A DNA stretch of 64,000 bases from Chloroflexota bacterium (GTDB taxonomy: Bacteria; Chloroflexota; Anaerolineae; Anaerolineales; Villigracilaceae). The position numbers were made by a program, and so were the translations under genes. The notes under the pieces are model-generated. The model did not search any database. It had not been told where the DNA came from and was given only the letters and a program-made list of their open reading frames with translations. Shown here piece after piece: positions 1 to 8,346 of this stretch. How positions within the stretch are numbered: the stretch's first letter is position 1; each line of letters begins with the position of its first letter. The DNA is taken from assembly GCA_029782225.1 (NCBI GenBank), contig JAKOVF010000187.1, positions 62,001-126,000 of the forward strand. The letters are read 5' to 3'.

Positions 1-247
1 CATTCTTCGCCACATAGATAATACTTCCTGCCTTCACATCTTGATCTTCATCCGCGACTTTTATCTTTGCCTTGCCGCTTACCACGTAATAGACCTCGTC
101 CTCGGTGTGCGGTGACTGCGGGTCCGTGCCGCCCGCGGGGAGGACGTACAGTCCCATGCTCAGATCAGGGACTTTGAGGAATTCCAGATAGAGTTTGTTC
201 AAGTCTGCGCGCTGGGTGATGAGTTGGGTCAATTCAAAGGATTGCAT
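1..247 (-). CDS. Cupin-domain protein, 3' end cut by window edge
   Basis: The visible 82 residues start MQSFELTQLITQRADLNKLY and contain the cupin motif 1 pattern (a PQSPHTEDEVYYVVSG stretch), then KIKVADEDQDVKAGSIIYV, which fits the second half of a small cupin beta-barrel. The start ATG at 247 is the first in frame. The gene runs off the left edge, so the second cupin motif is not seen. Small single-domain cupins bind a metal or a small ligand; no substrate can be named from this fragment. Fold assignment is confident, function is open. Confidence 0.8.
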   Translation of the reverse strand, partial: MQSFELTQLITQRADLNKLYLEFLKVPDLSMGLYVLPAGGTDPQSPHTEDEVYYVVSGKAKIKVADEDQDVKAGSIIYVAKN

Positions 248-351
248 GGGGCCTCTGACCACAGACGGTGGACGACGGACCGCTACACACCATCTGTGGT
301 CTGTCGTCTGCGGTCAAAGTATTTTACCCGCCTTTCCCCTAACCAAACAAA

Positions 352-377
352 AACGGGCGGATTCGAGTCCGCCCGTT
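352..377 (-). terminator. Intrinsic terminator after the hemerythrin-like gene
   Basis: A perfect 10-bp stem AACGGGCGGA / TCCGCCCGTT with a 6-base loop is followed on the minus strand by TTTTTGTTT. It lies just downstream of the stop at 394. Between 250 and 320 there is also an imperfect inverted repeat built from GACCACAGACG and CGTCTGCGGTC, of unknown role. Confidence 0.85.
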
Positions 378-393
378 CCATGTATCATAAGCC

Positions 394-948
394 TTAGCGC
401 CAGTCGTTCAGCTCTTCCTCGAGCGCTTCGATGATCTTGAGGTATTTCTCCGGACCTTCCTTCAGGTCACCTTCGAAGACAATGTTATTGATCCCCTCGG
501 AGACTTTATGTTCCTCCTCGATGGTAATCGTCTGTTCGAGCAGAGGAAAGATATGGTTCTTGAGCCGGTCCAGATGGGCTCGGATGGCGGAGTTGAACTC
601 GCTGGTGGCCCAGCTCACTTCGGGGCGTGCGGATTCGTCACCGGCCTGCCACTGGCGTGCGGCCTCCAGCATCAGTTGTGCAGCCTCGCGGCTCTTTTTC
701 TGGTCATTCTTCATCAAGCGAATCGGCCCATCATCCGATGGAAACCCGCCTTCTTCCAGGGCACGGATGAGAAGCTCCTCCTTCTTGAAGAAGCCCTCGA
801 TGTATTCTGAAATGAAGCCGTGGGCAAAGATGAAGAAACTGGGACGGGCAAGTCGGCTGCTGCCAATCGCTACGGAGCCCCCGCCGAGCGCGGCTAGGAA
901 ACGTTTGATGTTTTCCTGATCAGCGCTTAAATTTCTGGCGATGCGCAT
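394..948 (-). CDS. Hemerythrin-like (HHE cation-binding) protein
   Basis: A 184-residue, mostly helical protein. An HxxxxEYIExFFKKEE segment near the N-terminus, a central HLDRLKNHIFPLLEQ helix and a late EEEH segment resemble the His/Glu pattern of HHE four-helix bundles that bind a di-iron centre. The family includes oxygen, NO and redox sensors and iron-repair proteins; the role here is not determined. The start at 948 (MRIARNLSADQ) is preferred to an upstream ATG at 1008 because AGGGAA sits a few bases before it and the upstream residues look non-coding. It is transcribed alone and followed by a strong terminator. Confidence 0.65.
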   Translation of the reverse strand: MRIARNLSADQENIKRFLAALGGGSVAIGSSRLARPSFFIFAHGFISEYIEGFFKKEELLIRALEEGGFPSDDGPIRLMKNDQKKSREAAQLMLEAARQWQAGDESARPEVSWATSEFNSAIRAHLDRLKNHIFPLLEQTITIEEEHKVSEGINNIVFEGDLKEGPEKYLKIIEALEEELNDWR

Positions 949-1055
949 GTGATTCCCTGAGTTGTCATGAGTTAGGTGTGCACCCGCAGTATACCAAAAC
1001 GTGGGCATGATTGCGAGTAGGGATTGGCCCTACTCGCAATGCCATAACTTGAGAC

Positions 1056-3005
1056 TTACTTAGAGAGGTCCACAGCCTGGCCGTCGTACATGCCAGTGAC
1101 ATGGGCCACATCGTCCGCGTCGCGCGTGTAGGAGAGGGTCCCCTCCTTCAGGCCGCTGACCGTCACATCAAATGTGAGCAGGTTTTTATCATGGTCATTC
1201 AAGCCGCTGCCATTCAGGATGAAATCATCGGCAAAGGCGCAATTCTCAAACTTGAAGGTCTCGCCCGCGTCGGATGGCTCGAAGGAGAAGCTGCCTCCAA
1301 ACGGACAGCCGAAGGACTGAGGTGTATCCCCGTCCCAGTAATAGTACTGGGGCATGTAATAAATTTCATCGTCCACGGCCCGCATCGCTTCGAGCGGACC
1401 TGTGAATTGCCCCGCGTTAAGCGGCATCAGCGGCACGAAAGCATCTGCCACCACGCCGTCGCAGATCACCTGGCGCTCCGGCATAAAATCTGTGACCAGG
1501 AAATAGGTGACGACCTCATCCACGCAGGTCACGCCCCAGCCGAAGATGACATGCGGCCCGCCGTTCTCAGTAATGAGGTATCCATCCACCAGATGGGCAA
1601 AAACATTCTGAGCATTGGAATAAGGGGTGGCCGGATCCGCGGTGCCGTTCAACACCAGAGTGGGAATACCGGCTGCCTGCAGCGGCGCAGGCCGAGTGTC
1701 CTCCTGTTTTGCGTTTGGCCAGAAAACGCAGGGGAAATCTCCATAAAAAATGGCTGACATGCGCGGCATGGACGCATCCACAGCATCGCCCGCGCGCAGA
1801 TAGGCTTCCGCACGTTCATCCGGCGTGCCGCTGTAATAGGAATAATCCTGGCACTCCACGGCATAGTAAATCGCATCCGACCAGGAAGGGTCTGGAATGG
1901 GCTTTAATGTTTCGGGATCGACACTCAAAGAGTCGTAAAGGATACGCGCCATCGGAACGAGGTCTTCGCTGCGCGAGTACGCCGCCAGCGCGCGCAGGAA
2001 CATCATACGCGCCGCCTCGGAATACATATAGCTGGAGGCGGCATATTCAAGGCCGGAAAAACTGAACGTTCGTTTGTCAAAACCGCCGGCTGCCAGCGGG
2101 AAATTGAATTCCTGCGCGCTCTGCTTCAACTTCGACTCCAGCTTTCCATAAGCCCTCACGGCATCGCCTCCGCCCATGGACTCGGCGCAAATGTCGTCAG
2201 CGTTACAGGCATCAAGGGTGAGCTGCAATGTATCTGCAAAAGCCTGAGCCTGACCCTTCAGAAAATCAGGACCGCTGAGAGTCAAATCGACGGTGCCGTC
2301 GAGCATGAGACCCGCCAGGTGGTCGCCATGTGCGGCGGCATAAGTCTGCGCGTATTGCGTGCCGTAGCTTTCGCCGTACAGCCAGAGCCTGTCATCGCCC
2401 ATGGCCTGGCGAAACGACTCCAGATCTTCAACGGCCTGGTCAGTCCCAAGATACCGCAGAATGTCCGGGTTCCCCATTTCACGGACACAATCTTCCGTGA
2501 AGGTTTTTGTCGATTTAACGAGAGCAGCTTCCCCGTCGGGAGTTGATGCGTCTGCCTCCGTCCGATAATAAACAGCCGCTGCATCCGGGCAGGTCAGGCC
2601 GCCGGATTGTCCAACGCCGCGCTGATCAAAAAAGACGATGTCGAAATGCTCGGGGATGGATGGATCGAACGCACCCGTATAACTATCCGCGCTTTGCAGG
2701 CCAGCAGAACCGGGTCCGCCGGTGGCCGTGATGAACATGCCTTTGCGCTCCCCCGTTGCAGGAAGTACACCGAAAACAACTTTGATTGTGCGGCTATCTT
2801 GCGGGTTGAAATGATCGAGCGGGACAGTCAGCGTGACGCACGTGAAATCGCTATCCGGACAGGGGACGCCGCCGAGTCGCGCGAGGCGTGAAGCTGTATC
2901 CTCGGCCGGTGTTTCGGTCACGACGAGAGTCGGGGTGGGCAAAGCTCGCGCACAGGCCACACTGACCAGCAAAAGAACTGAAACTGCGAAAACTACTTTT
3001 TTCAT
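1056..3005 (-). CDS. Secreted alpha/beta hydrolase (TAP-like peptidase), lipoprotein
   Basis: A 649-residue protein with a type II signal peptide (MKKVVFAVSVLLLVSVAC, lipobox Cys18), so probably anchored on the outer face of the membrane. GGPGSAG at 96-102 is the oxyanion-hole motif, FFDQRGVGQS follows at about 125, and GESYGTQ carries nucleophile Ser213. A late LNGTADPATP and GGPHVIFG supply the likely acid and His. This matches the proline-iminopeptidase / tripeptidyl-aminopeptidase group with a TAP-like C-terminal domain. About 120 C-terminal residues after the catalytic His form an extra region not seen in minimal enzymes. A role in extracellular peptide degradation is inferred. Confidence 0.85.
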   Translation of the reverse strand: MKKVVFAVSVLLLVSVACARALPTPTLVVTETPAEDTASRLARLGGVPCPDSDFTCVTLTVPLDHFNPQDSRTIKVVFGVLPATGERKGMFITATGGPGSAGLQSADSYTGAFDPSIPEHFDIVFFDQRGVGQSGGLTCPDAAAVYYRTEADASTPDGEAALVKSTKTFTEDCVREMGNPDILRYLGTDQAVEDLESFRQAMGDDRLWLYGESYGTQYAQTYAAAHGDHLAGLMLDGTVDLTLSGPDFLKGQAQAFADTLQLTLDACNADDICAESMGGGDAVRAYGKLESKLKQSAQEFNFPLAAGGFDKRTFSFSGLEYAASSYMYSEAARMMFLRALAAYSRSEDLVPMARILYDSLSVDPETLKPIPDPSWSDAIYYAVECQDYSYYSGTPDERAEAYLRAGDAVDASMPRMSAIFYGDFPCVFWPNAKQEDTRPAPLQAAGIPTLVLNGTADPATPYSNAQNVFAHLVDGYLITENGGPHVIFGWGVTCVDEVVTYFLVTDFMPERQVICDGVVADAFVPLMPLNAGQFTGPLEAMRAVDDEIYYMPQYYYWDGDTPQSFGCPFGGSFSFEPSDAGETFKFENCAFADDFILNGSGLNDHDKNLLTFDVTVSGLKEGTLSYTRDADDVAHVTGMYDGQAVDLSK

Positions 3006-3023
3006 GATGAAGCTCCAATGATA

Positions 3024-3103
3024 TGGCCCCCCTCCCAGCCTCCCCCATTTTCGATTGTAGTTCGGCGAAAATGGGGGAGTTGCCCGCAGGGCGGTGGGGG
3101 TCT
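3024..3103. repeat. Palindromic intergenic repeat
   Basis: Perfect 14-bp arms CTCCCCCATTTTCG (3040-3053) and CGAAAATGGGGGAG (3066-3079), flanked by further C-rich and G-rich arms. It separates the hydrolase start from the AdoMet decarboxylase stop. It resembles the dispersed REP-like palindromes found elsewhere in this window. Confidence 0.7.
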
Positions 3104-3104
3104 A

Positions 3105-3470
3105 TTATTTTCTTTCCGTGACACTCAGGTTGTATCGCTTGCCCTTGAAATAATCCAATGCAAATTTCGCGGTATCTTCGGGATCATATGGGGCGCAACT
3201 GAACACATCGAGATAGATGGCGGAGGTGGCCTCAGCAAAGTGTGCAGAGATCAAAGAGGTCTCGATCAACTGCGTCATGCTGAATCCATTCACGCGCGGA
3301 TCCTCCCCAAAGTGGACCACTTGTGTGTCTCCAAAACGTTTCATCTTGATGCGGTCACATAGAATCCGCACAAACTCGCGGATCGCCTCAGCATCTTTCA
3401 TCAGGGCCAGATCGCATTCGTACAAGTCAATACAGGAGGAGAGCCCCCAGTATTTTGGTGTACTTTCCAT
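3105..3470 (-). CDS. speH: S-adenosylmethionine decarboxylase proenzyme (SpeH/SpeD type)
   Basis: A 121-residue protein of the size of the small bacterial AdoMetDC, which makes decarboxylated AdoMet for spermidine synthesis and self-cleaves to create a pyruvoyl cofactor. NGFSMTQLIETSLISAHFAE contains the likely cleavage Ser72 (after ET) and His77; the DVFSC motif holds Cys92, the usual proton donor. The residue after the cleavage Ser is Leu, where classical SpeH has His, so this belongs to a divergent subgroup. ATG 3470 is chosen by homology length; an ATG at 3503 is possible. No spermidine synthase is adjacent. Confidence 0.75.
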   Translation of the reverse strand: MESTPKYWGLSSCIDLYECDLALMKDAEAIREFVRILCDRIKMKRFGDTQVVHFGEDPRVNGFSMTQLIETSLISAHFAEATSAIYLDVFSCAPYDPEDTAKFALDYFKGKRYNLSVTERK

Positions 3471-3628
3471 TTTTATTGCTACGATTCCTTTCTTTACGAA
3501 CATCGGGACGAAGCCCTCTGCTTCCTCTTCAGCGCGCTATTATACAGTCAATAAGGAATAAGTAAACGATCCCTGCCTTGAACTTAACAGGGAATCATAT
3601 TCGAGATGCAGCGCATCGAATGATTCAA

Positions 3629-4117
3629 TCAAAGCTGGTCATTCAAATCAATGGAGTGATCTAATCGATAACTGGATACCGAGAACAGCTGTTCTTCCAC
3701 CCATTCCACCCGACATTTCCTGCAACAGAATCTGACTCTTTCCACGCGACAGTTCTTTAAATAGATATCCACCAGGCTGGCCGGTCCCTGACTCCAACTG
3801 CGTCCCACTTCCGCATATTTCTCACGCTCCCCCACAACCTTCCGGTCAAGTTCTTCTCTCAAGTATGGCAATGGACTTCCACATTTGGCGCAACCCGTCG
3901 CCCGAAGCGACCGCACATAAACAAAAATACAGGCAAACAGGGCAGAGCTGGCAGTGGAGCCGATCGCGGTGGGTACCAATTTATCCTGAAAAATCAAGAA
4001 GATAGTGAAGATCACCAGCGAGAAAATAAATATAAAAATCCACTCAAAGATAAAAACGAGGGGATTCATCTTCTGCTCACGCTCTGTGAGCCAATCAGCG
4101 AAGGAGCGGGAGATCAT
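3629..4117 (-). CDS. Two-TM membrane protein with Cys-rich cytoplasmic domain
   Basis: A 162-residue protein not recognised as a named family. Two hydrophobic segments lie at about residues 18-43 and 48-70. They are followed by CAKC (about 77) and, near the C-terminus, a CCRKC cluster, four to five cysteines that could form one zinc site. It stands between dnaE and speH on the same strand, only about 30 bp after the dnaE stop, so it may be cotranscribed with dnaE. No function is proposed. Confidence 0.6.
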   Translation of the reverse strand: MISRSFADWLTEREQKMNPLVFIFEWIFIFIFSLVIFTIFLIFQDKLVPTAIGSTASSALFACIFVYVRSLRATGCAKCGSPLPYLREELDRKVVGEREKYAEVGRSWSQGPASLVDIYLKNCRVERVRFCCRKCRVEWVEEQLFSVSSYRLDHSIDLNDQL

Positions 4118-4147
4118 AAGTCGCTCAGAGGATTCTACACAGGAACT

Positions 4148-7100
4148 TTATTGAAACGTAATTTCCTCCACGCGCCAGCTTTCCTCTCCCATCAGTTTCT
4201 TTAGCGTGCCAAGCAAGTCCGCGCAGAGACGTGTGGTGTCATTGGGAAAATCAATGAGATGTCCCTTGCCATTTTCAAAGATATGAAAACTGAATTTGTC
4301 GCGGCCATGATAGGAGGTCAAGATACCGTGCAGCGTTTTGATGCGGCGCTTGTCGCGTTCCTTGTCGCCCGTCGGGCGCAGCAGCACCGTGATCTGCCGC
4401 GGTGGATGATCCTTATCCTTTTCCTCTTTGGCCAGCGGAATGTATAACGATGGGAATTGGATGGTCTCAGGGATGGCTGGCCGGACTCCCATCCCCGCGT
4501 CTTTCATGGGACCTGGAGTGGATTCCGCTTTCGTGGGCTTTGATTCCACTGAAATGGTTTCAGCCAACGAGCGCGGCTGAGATGTGGGTGTCGCGCTGGA
4601 AGCGTGACCGGCATGCGTTTCAGGACGCGCAGCAATATTTGCATCGTCAAAGGATGGCTGCCATTCATCATCCCAGCCGTCGGGGAAGTTATCCGGCGGA
4701 GGAGGCATATCATCATCCAGCGGAACCAGGTCGCCCACCACGGGTATTGTATAAGCGGGAGTTACCTCGGCTATGCTCGGTTTGGGCGGTGTCGACCTGG
4801 GCGTCACAACGGCTTCCATAACGGGAGCAGGTTTCGGCGTCGGGACAGATATGACAGGTCGTTTCGGAGATTCCTCTTCCGTACGCGGACGAAGGGTCAC
4901 AGGCCCCGTGCTGTGGGAAGCCTCGTCTGCAGAAACGAGCATCTTGAATTCTGTCTTGACCGCGTCCACCAGAATTTTCGTTGGCGGGTTGCTCTGGTCT
5001 GCCTTGCCTTCGACGAGCACGATCACGCCGACAGTGCAGACCGACTGATATTGCGTCCACGTGCGCGGGAAAAGCACAAGCTCGATGTTGCCCTGAATGT
5101 CTTCGATGGTAACGAAGCCCATTGGCTTACCGGTTTTGGTCGTGTACGGGCGGACACTGGTCACAAGCCCCGCCACCCGGACTTTCTCTTCATGGTTGGC
5201 TTCAGATAGCTGGCCTGAAAAATAACTGACAAGCTGTGCAAGGGTCTGTTGATACTCTGTGAGCGGATGGTCGGAGATATAAAGGCCGATCAGTTCGCGT
5301 TCCCAGTTGAGCATTTCGCGGTGCTCGATTTTCGATGTTTTCTCAAGATGGATCTCATCGCTCACACCTGTGTCACCGCCAAAGAGAGACATCTGGCCCG
5401 CATCGGCCGCGCGGAAGTGGCTGTTACTCAGGGAAACGATGCGGTCGAGCGAATCGAGCAGCGCGGCGCGGTCGCCGAAGCAATCCATCGCACCGACCTT
5501 AATGAGGCATTCGAGAGCGCGCTTACCCACCGCGCGCAAATCCACACGACGGGCAAAATCGTTGAGATCCTTGAACTTGCCGTTGGCATTACGCTCGTCC
5601 ACGATTAGCTGCACGGCAGCTTCGCCTGCATTTTTGATCGCGCCCAAGCCAAAGCGGATGTTGGGCTTCCCGTCGATATCCTCAATATCAAAATCCCAGT
5701 CGGATGCATTGATCTCGGGCGGTAAAACCGGAATACCCATACTGCGCGCGTCAGCCACGTAGTACGCGACCTTCTCGGTTTGTCCAGCAGACGCCGAGAG
5801 CAGCGCGGTCATATACTCCGCGGTGTAATTGACTTTGAGATACGCAGTCTGAACCGCGATCACACCGTAATCAGCAGCATGAGACTTGTTGAAGCCATAT
5901 CTCGCAAACTCTTCCCAATCGGCATAAATGGCTTCTGCAGTAGATTGCTGCATGCCTTTTTTGACCGCACCGTTCACAAACTTCTTGCGGTGCTTTTCAA
6001 TATCTTCTTTCTTCTTTTTCGAAATTGCCTTGCGCAATTCGTCGGATTCAGAGGGCGTGTATCCCGCGAGTTCCACCGCGGCGCGCATGAGCTGTTCCTG
6101 ATATACGGGAATACCATACGTATCCTGAAAAATCGGCGCAAGCGAGGGATCGCGATATTCCACTTCCGCTTCGCCGTGCATACGCGCGATGTAATCGGGA
6201 ATGAACGCCATCGGGCCAGGACGATAAAGCGCGACCATGGCAATGATGTTATCCAGAGTCTTGGGCTTCATCTGGACCAGCCAGCGCGTCATGCCCCCGC
6301 CTTCCACCTGGAACACGCCAGCAGTTTTGCCTTCACCCATCAATTCATATGACCTGGGGTCCTGGAGCGGAATATTGCTCAAGTCGAAGTGAACGCCGTG
6401 ACGCTTCTCAATCATGTCACAGCAGCGCGCCATTACGCTCAACGTAATCAGGCCGAGGAAATCCACCTTCAACATGCCGAGCGATTCGAGAATACCCATT
6501 TCGAACTGGGTCACCGTTTTGATGGGCGTCTCTTCCGAGCCGGAGGTGGGTCGATGCAATGGCAGATATTCGAAAATCGGCTTATCCGAGATCACCACGC
6601 CAGCGGCATGGGTCCCCGCGTTGCGGACGGTGCCTTCCATTTTGGAGGCGATGTCGATCAGCTCACGCAGGTGCGGCTGTTCATCATAGATCTTCTTGAA
6701 GTCCGCCACGGCCAGCGCGTCCTGCATCGTGGTCTGCCGGCCCGAGACAAACGGGACTAACTTGGCTACACGGTCCACTTCGGATAAGGGAATATCCATC
6801 ACGCGGCCGACATCACGCAGCGCGGCTTTCGACCCCATGGTGCCAAAGGTGATGATCTGTGCGACTTTGTCGCTGCCGTATTTGTCCGTGCAATATTGAA
6901 GCATTTCCGAGCGGCGGTCGTCACGGAAATCGAGGTCAATATCCGGCATGGAGATGCGACCCGGGTTGAGAAAACGCTCAAAGATGAGCGCGTGCTCAAG
7001 CGGGTCCACTATGGTAATGTTTAAGGTGTAGGCGACGATGGAGCCAGCTGCAGAACCGCGCGCGTTGTACCAGATATTGTTCTCACGCGCATAACGGCAC

Positions 7101-8131
7101 AGATCCCACACGATCAGGAAGTATGCGTCGAACCCCATTTTATGGATGACGTTCAACTCGTATTCGAGTCTTTCGTGGACGTCCTGACTGCCCGCGCGTT
7201 CCCCGTAGCGTCTCTGCGCCCCGTCATCACACAACGCGCGCAGATACGTTTCAGCCGTATATCCCTCAGGGACAGGGAATTCGGGCAAATGATAGCCCTT
7301 GAAAGACAGGTCTACATTGCAGCGTTCAGCAATGAGCAACGTGTTACTCAGTGATTCAGGCACCTCGGCAAACAGCCGCATCATCTCATCCGGCGGACGT
7401 AAATAATACGAATCGTCCGTCATTCTCATGCGCTCTTTATCGCTCAGAAGCGAGTTGGTCTGAATTGCCAGGAGAATGTCCTGTAAACGCGCATCATCCG
7501 GGTTGACGTAATGCACATCGTTGGTGGCAATATATTTTGCCGAATAGCGCGCCCCAAGTTCCATTAACTTCTTGTTTAAGCCCGTGATTTCCTTGATGTT
7601 GTGCTGTTGAAGCTCAACATAGAAACGGTCCGGGCCGAAGACGTCGTGATACCAGTCCCAGCGCTTGAGGGCCTCTTCGGGTTTCTCTTCCAACAAAGCG
7701 CTTGGAATTTCGGCAGACATGCAGCCCGAGGTGCAGATCAGTCCTTCGGCGTGAGCAGCTAAAAAGTCCCGATCGATGCGGGGATAATAGTAGAAGCCTT
7801 CGAGCTGCGCGGCGGAGGCAATCTTTAACAGGTTCTTGTAGCCGGTCTCGTTTTCTGCAAGCAGAAGCAGATGATAGGAGGAGCGATCCAGTTTGGAGTC
7901 GCGGTCCTTCATCCCGCGCGCCGCCATATAAGCTTCGAGGCCGATGATCGGCTTGATATTTTCCGCCTTGGCGGCCTTGTAAAAATCCATCACCCCAAAC
8001 ATTGTGCCGTGGTCGGTGATGGCGACCGCGGGCATTTCCATCTCCCTCACGCGTCTGACCAGCTTCTTGATGTTCGAGAAGCCATCGAGCAGGGAATATT
8101 CCGTGTGAACGTGAAGGTGGGCGAAACTCAT
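4148..8131 (-). CDS. dnaE: DNA polymerase III alpha subunit (DnaE)
   Basis: A 1327-residue replicative polymerase. The N-terminal PHP domain begins SFAHLHVHTEYSLLDG. Catalytic aspartates are in MPDIDLDFRDD near residue 395, and the KKKKEDIEKHRKKF region belongs to the fingers. The tandem helix-hairpin-helix and the OB domain (about 990-1070, VRVAGLVTSVRPYTT) follow. Beyond the OB fold comes a low-complexity Pro/Ser/Thr-rich linker of about 130 residues. The final 100-residue domain (LYIPLAKEEKDKDHPPRQ to the end) resembles the C-terminal domain of some DnaE1 proteins. No intein is present. The start ATG follows a repeat-rich leader rather than an obvious Shine-Dalgarno sequence. Confidence 0.97.
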   Translation of the reverse strand: MSFAHLHVHTEYSLLDGFSNIKKLVRRVREMEMPAVAITDHGTMFGVMDFYKAAKAENIKPIIGLEAYMAARGMKDRDSKLDRSSYHLLLLAENETGYKNLLKIASAAQLEGFYYYPRIDRDFLAAHAEGLICTSGCMSAEIPSALLEEKPEEALKRWDWYHDVFGPDRFYVELQQHNIKEITGLNKKLMELGARYSAKYIATNDVHYVNPDDARLQDILLAIQTNSLLSDKERMRMTDDSYYLRPPDEMMRLFAEVPESLSNTLLIAERCNVDLSFKGYHLPEFPVPEGYTAETYLRALCDDGAQRRYGERAGSQDVHERLEYELNVIHKMGFDAYFLIVWDLCRYARENNIWYNARGSAAGSIVAYTLNITIVDPLEHALIFERFLNPGRISMPDIDLDFRDDRRSEMLQYCTDKYGSDKVAQIITFGTMGSKAALRDVGRVMDIPLSEVDRVAKLVPFVSGRQTTMQDALAVADFKKIYDEQPHLRELIDIASKMEGTVRNAGTHAAGVVISDKPIFEYLPLHRPTSGSEETPIKTVTQFEMGILESLGMLKVDFLGLITLSVMARCCDMIEKRHGVHFDLSNIPLQDPRSYELMGEGKTAGVFQVEGGGMTRWLVQMKPKTLDNIIAMVALYRPGPMAFIPDYIARMHGEAEVEYRDPSLAPIFQDTYGIPVYQEQLMRAAVELAGYTPSESDELRKAISKKKKEDIEKHRKKFVNGAVKKGMQQSTAEAIYADWEEFARYGFNKSHAADYGVIAVQTAYLKVNYTAEYMTALLSASAGQTEKVAYYVADARSMGIPVLPPEINASDWDFDIEDIDGKPNIRFGLGAIKNAGEAAVQLIVDERNANGKFKDLNDFARRVDLRAVGKRALECLIKVGAMDCFGDRAALLDSLDRIVSLSNSHFRAADAGQMSLFGGDTGVSDEIHLEKTSKIEHREMLNWERELIGLYISDHPLTEYQQTLAQLVSYFSGQLSEANHEEKVRVAGLVTSVRPYTTKTGKPMGFVTIEDIQGNIELVLFPRTWTQYQSVCTVGVIVLVEGKADQSNPPTKILVDAVKTEFKMLVSADEASHSTGPVTLRPRTEEESPKRPVISVPTPKPAPVMEAVVTPRSTPPKPSIAEVTPAYTIPVVGDLVPLDDDMPPPPDNFPDGWDDEWQPSFDDANIAARPETHAGHASSATPTSQPRSLAETISVESKPTKAESTPGPMKDAGMGVRPAIPETIQFPSLYIPLAKEEKDKDHPPRQITVLLRPTGDKERDKRRIKTLHGILTSYHGRDKFSFHIFENGKGHLIDFPNDTTRLCADLLGTLKKLMGEESWRVEEITFQ

Positions 8132-8132
8132 G

Positions 8133-8204
8133 GTTATGTAGTTCAGTAGTTGGATAGTTCAGTAGTTCAACTACGAAACTACCAGACTACATAACTACTG
8201 AACT
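8133..8204 (-). repeat. Repeat-rich dnaE leader with alternative inverted repeats
   Basis: GTTATGTAGT (8133-8142) is complementary to ACTACATAAC (8186-8195). AGTTCAGTAGTT occurs twice (8140-8151, 8156-8167) and its complement AACTACTGAACT is at 8193-8204. The order is A-B-B-A'-B', so the pairings cross or exclude each other. It sits directly in front of the dnaE start codon. Confidence 0.7.
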
Positions 8205-8346
8205 CAGGGCGATTATAGCACGCGTGTTCGGGAATGAATTGGGCGATATGCTTAAAATTTCGGTGACCGCGATACAATCGAAGAGAGTCTCCCCACCCGT
8301 TACAGATTTCGACTTTTGTTGTACAGTAGGGAGGCTGGTAATTACA

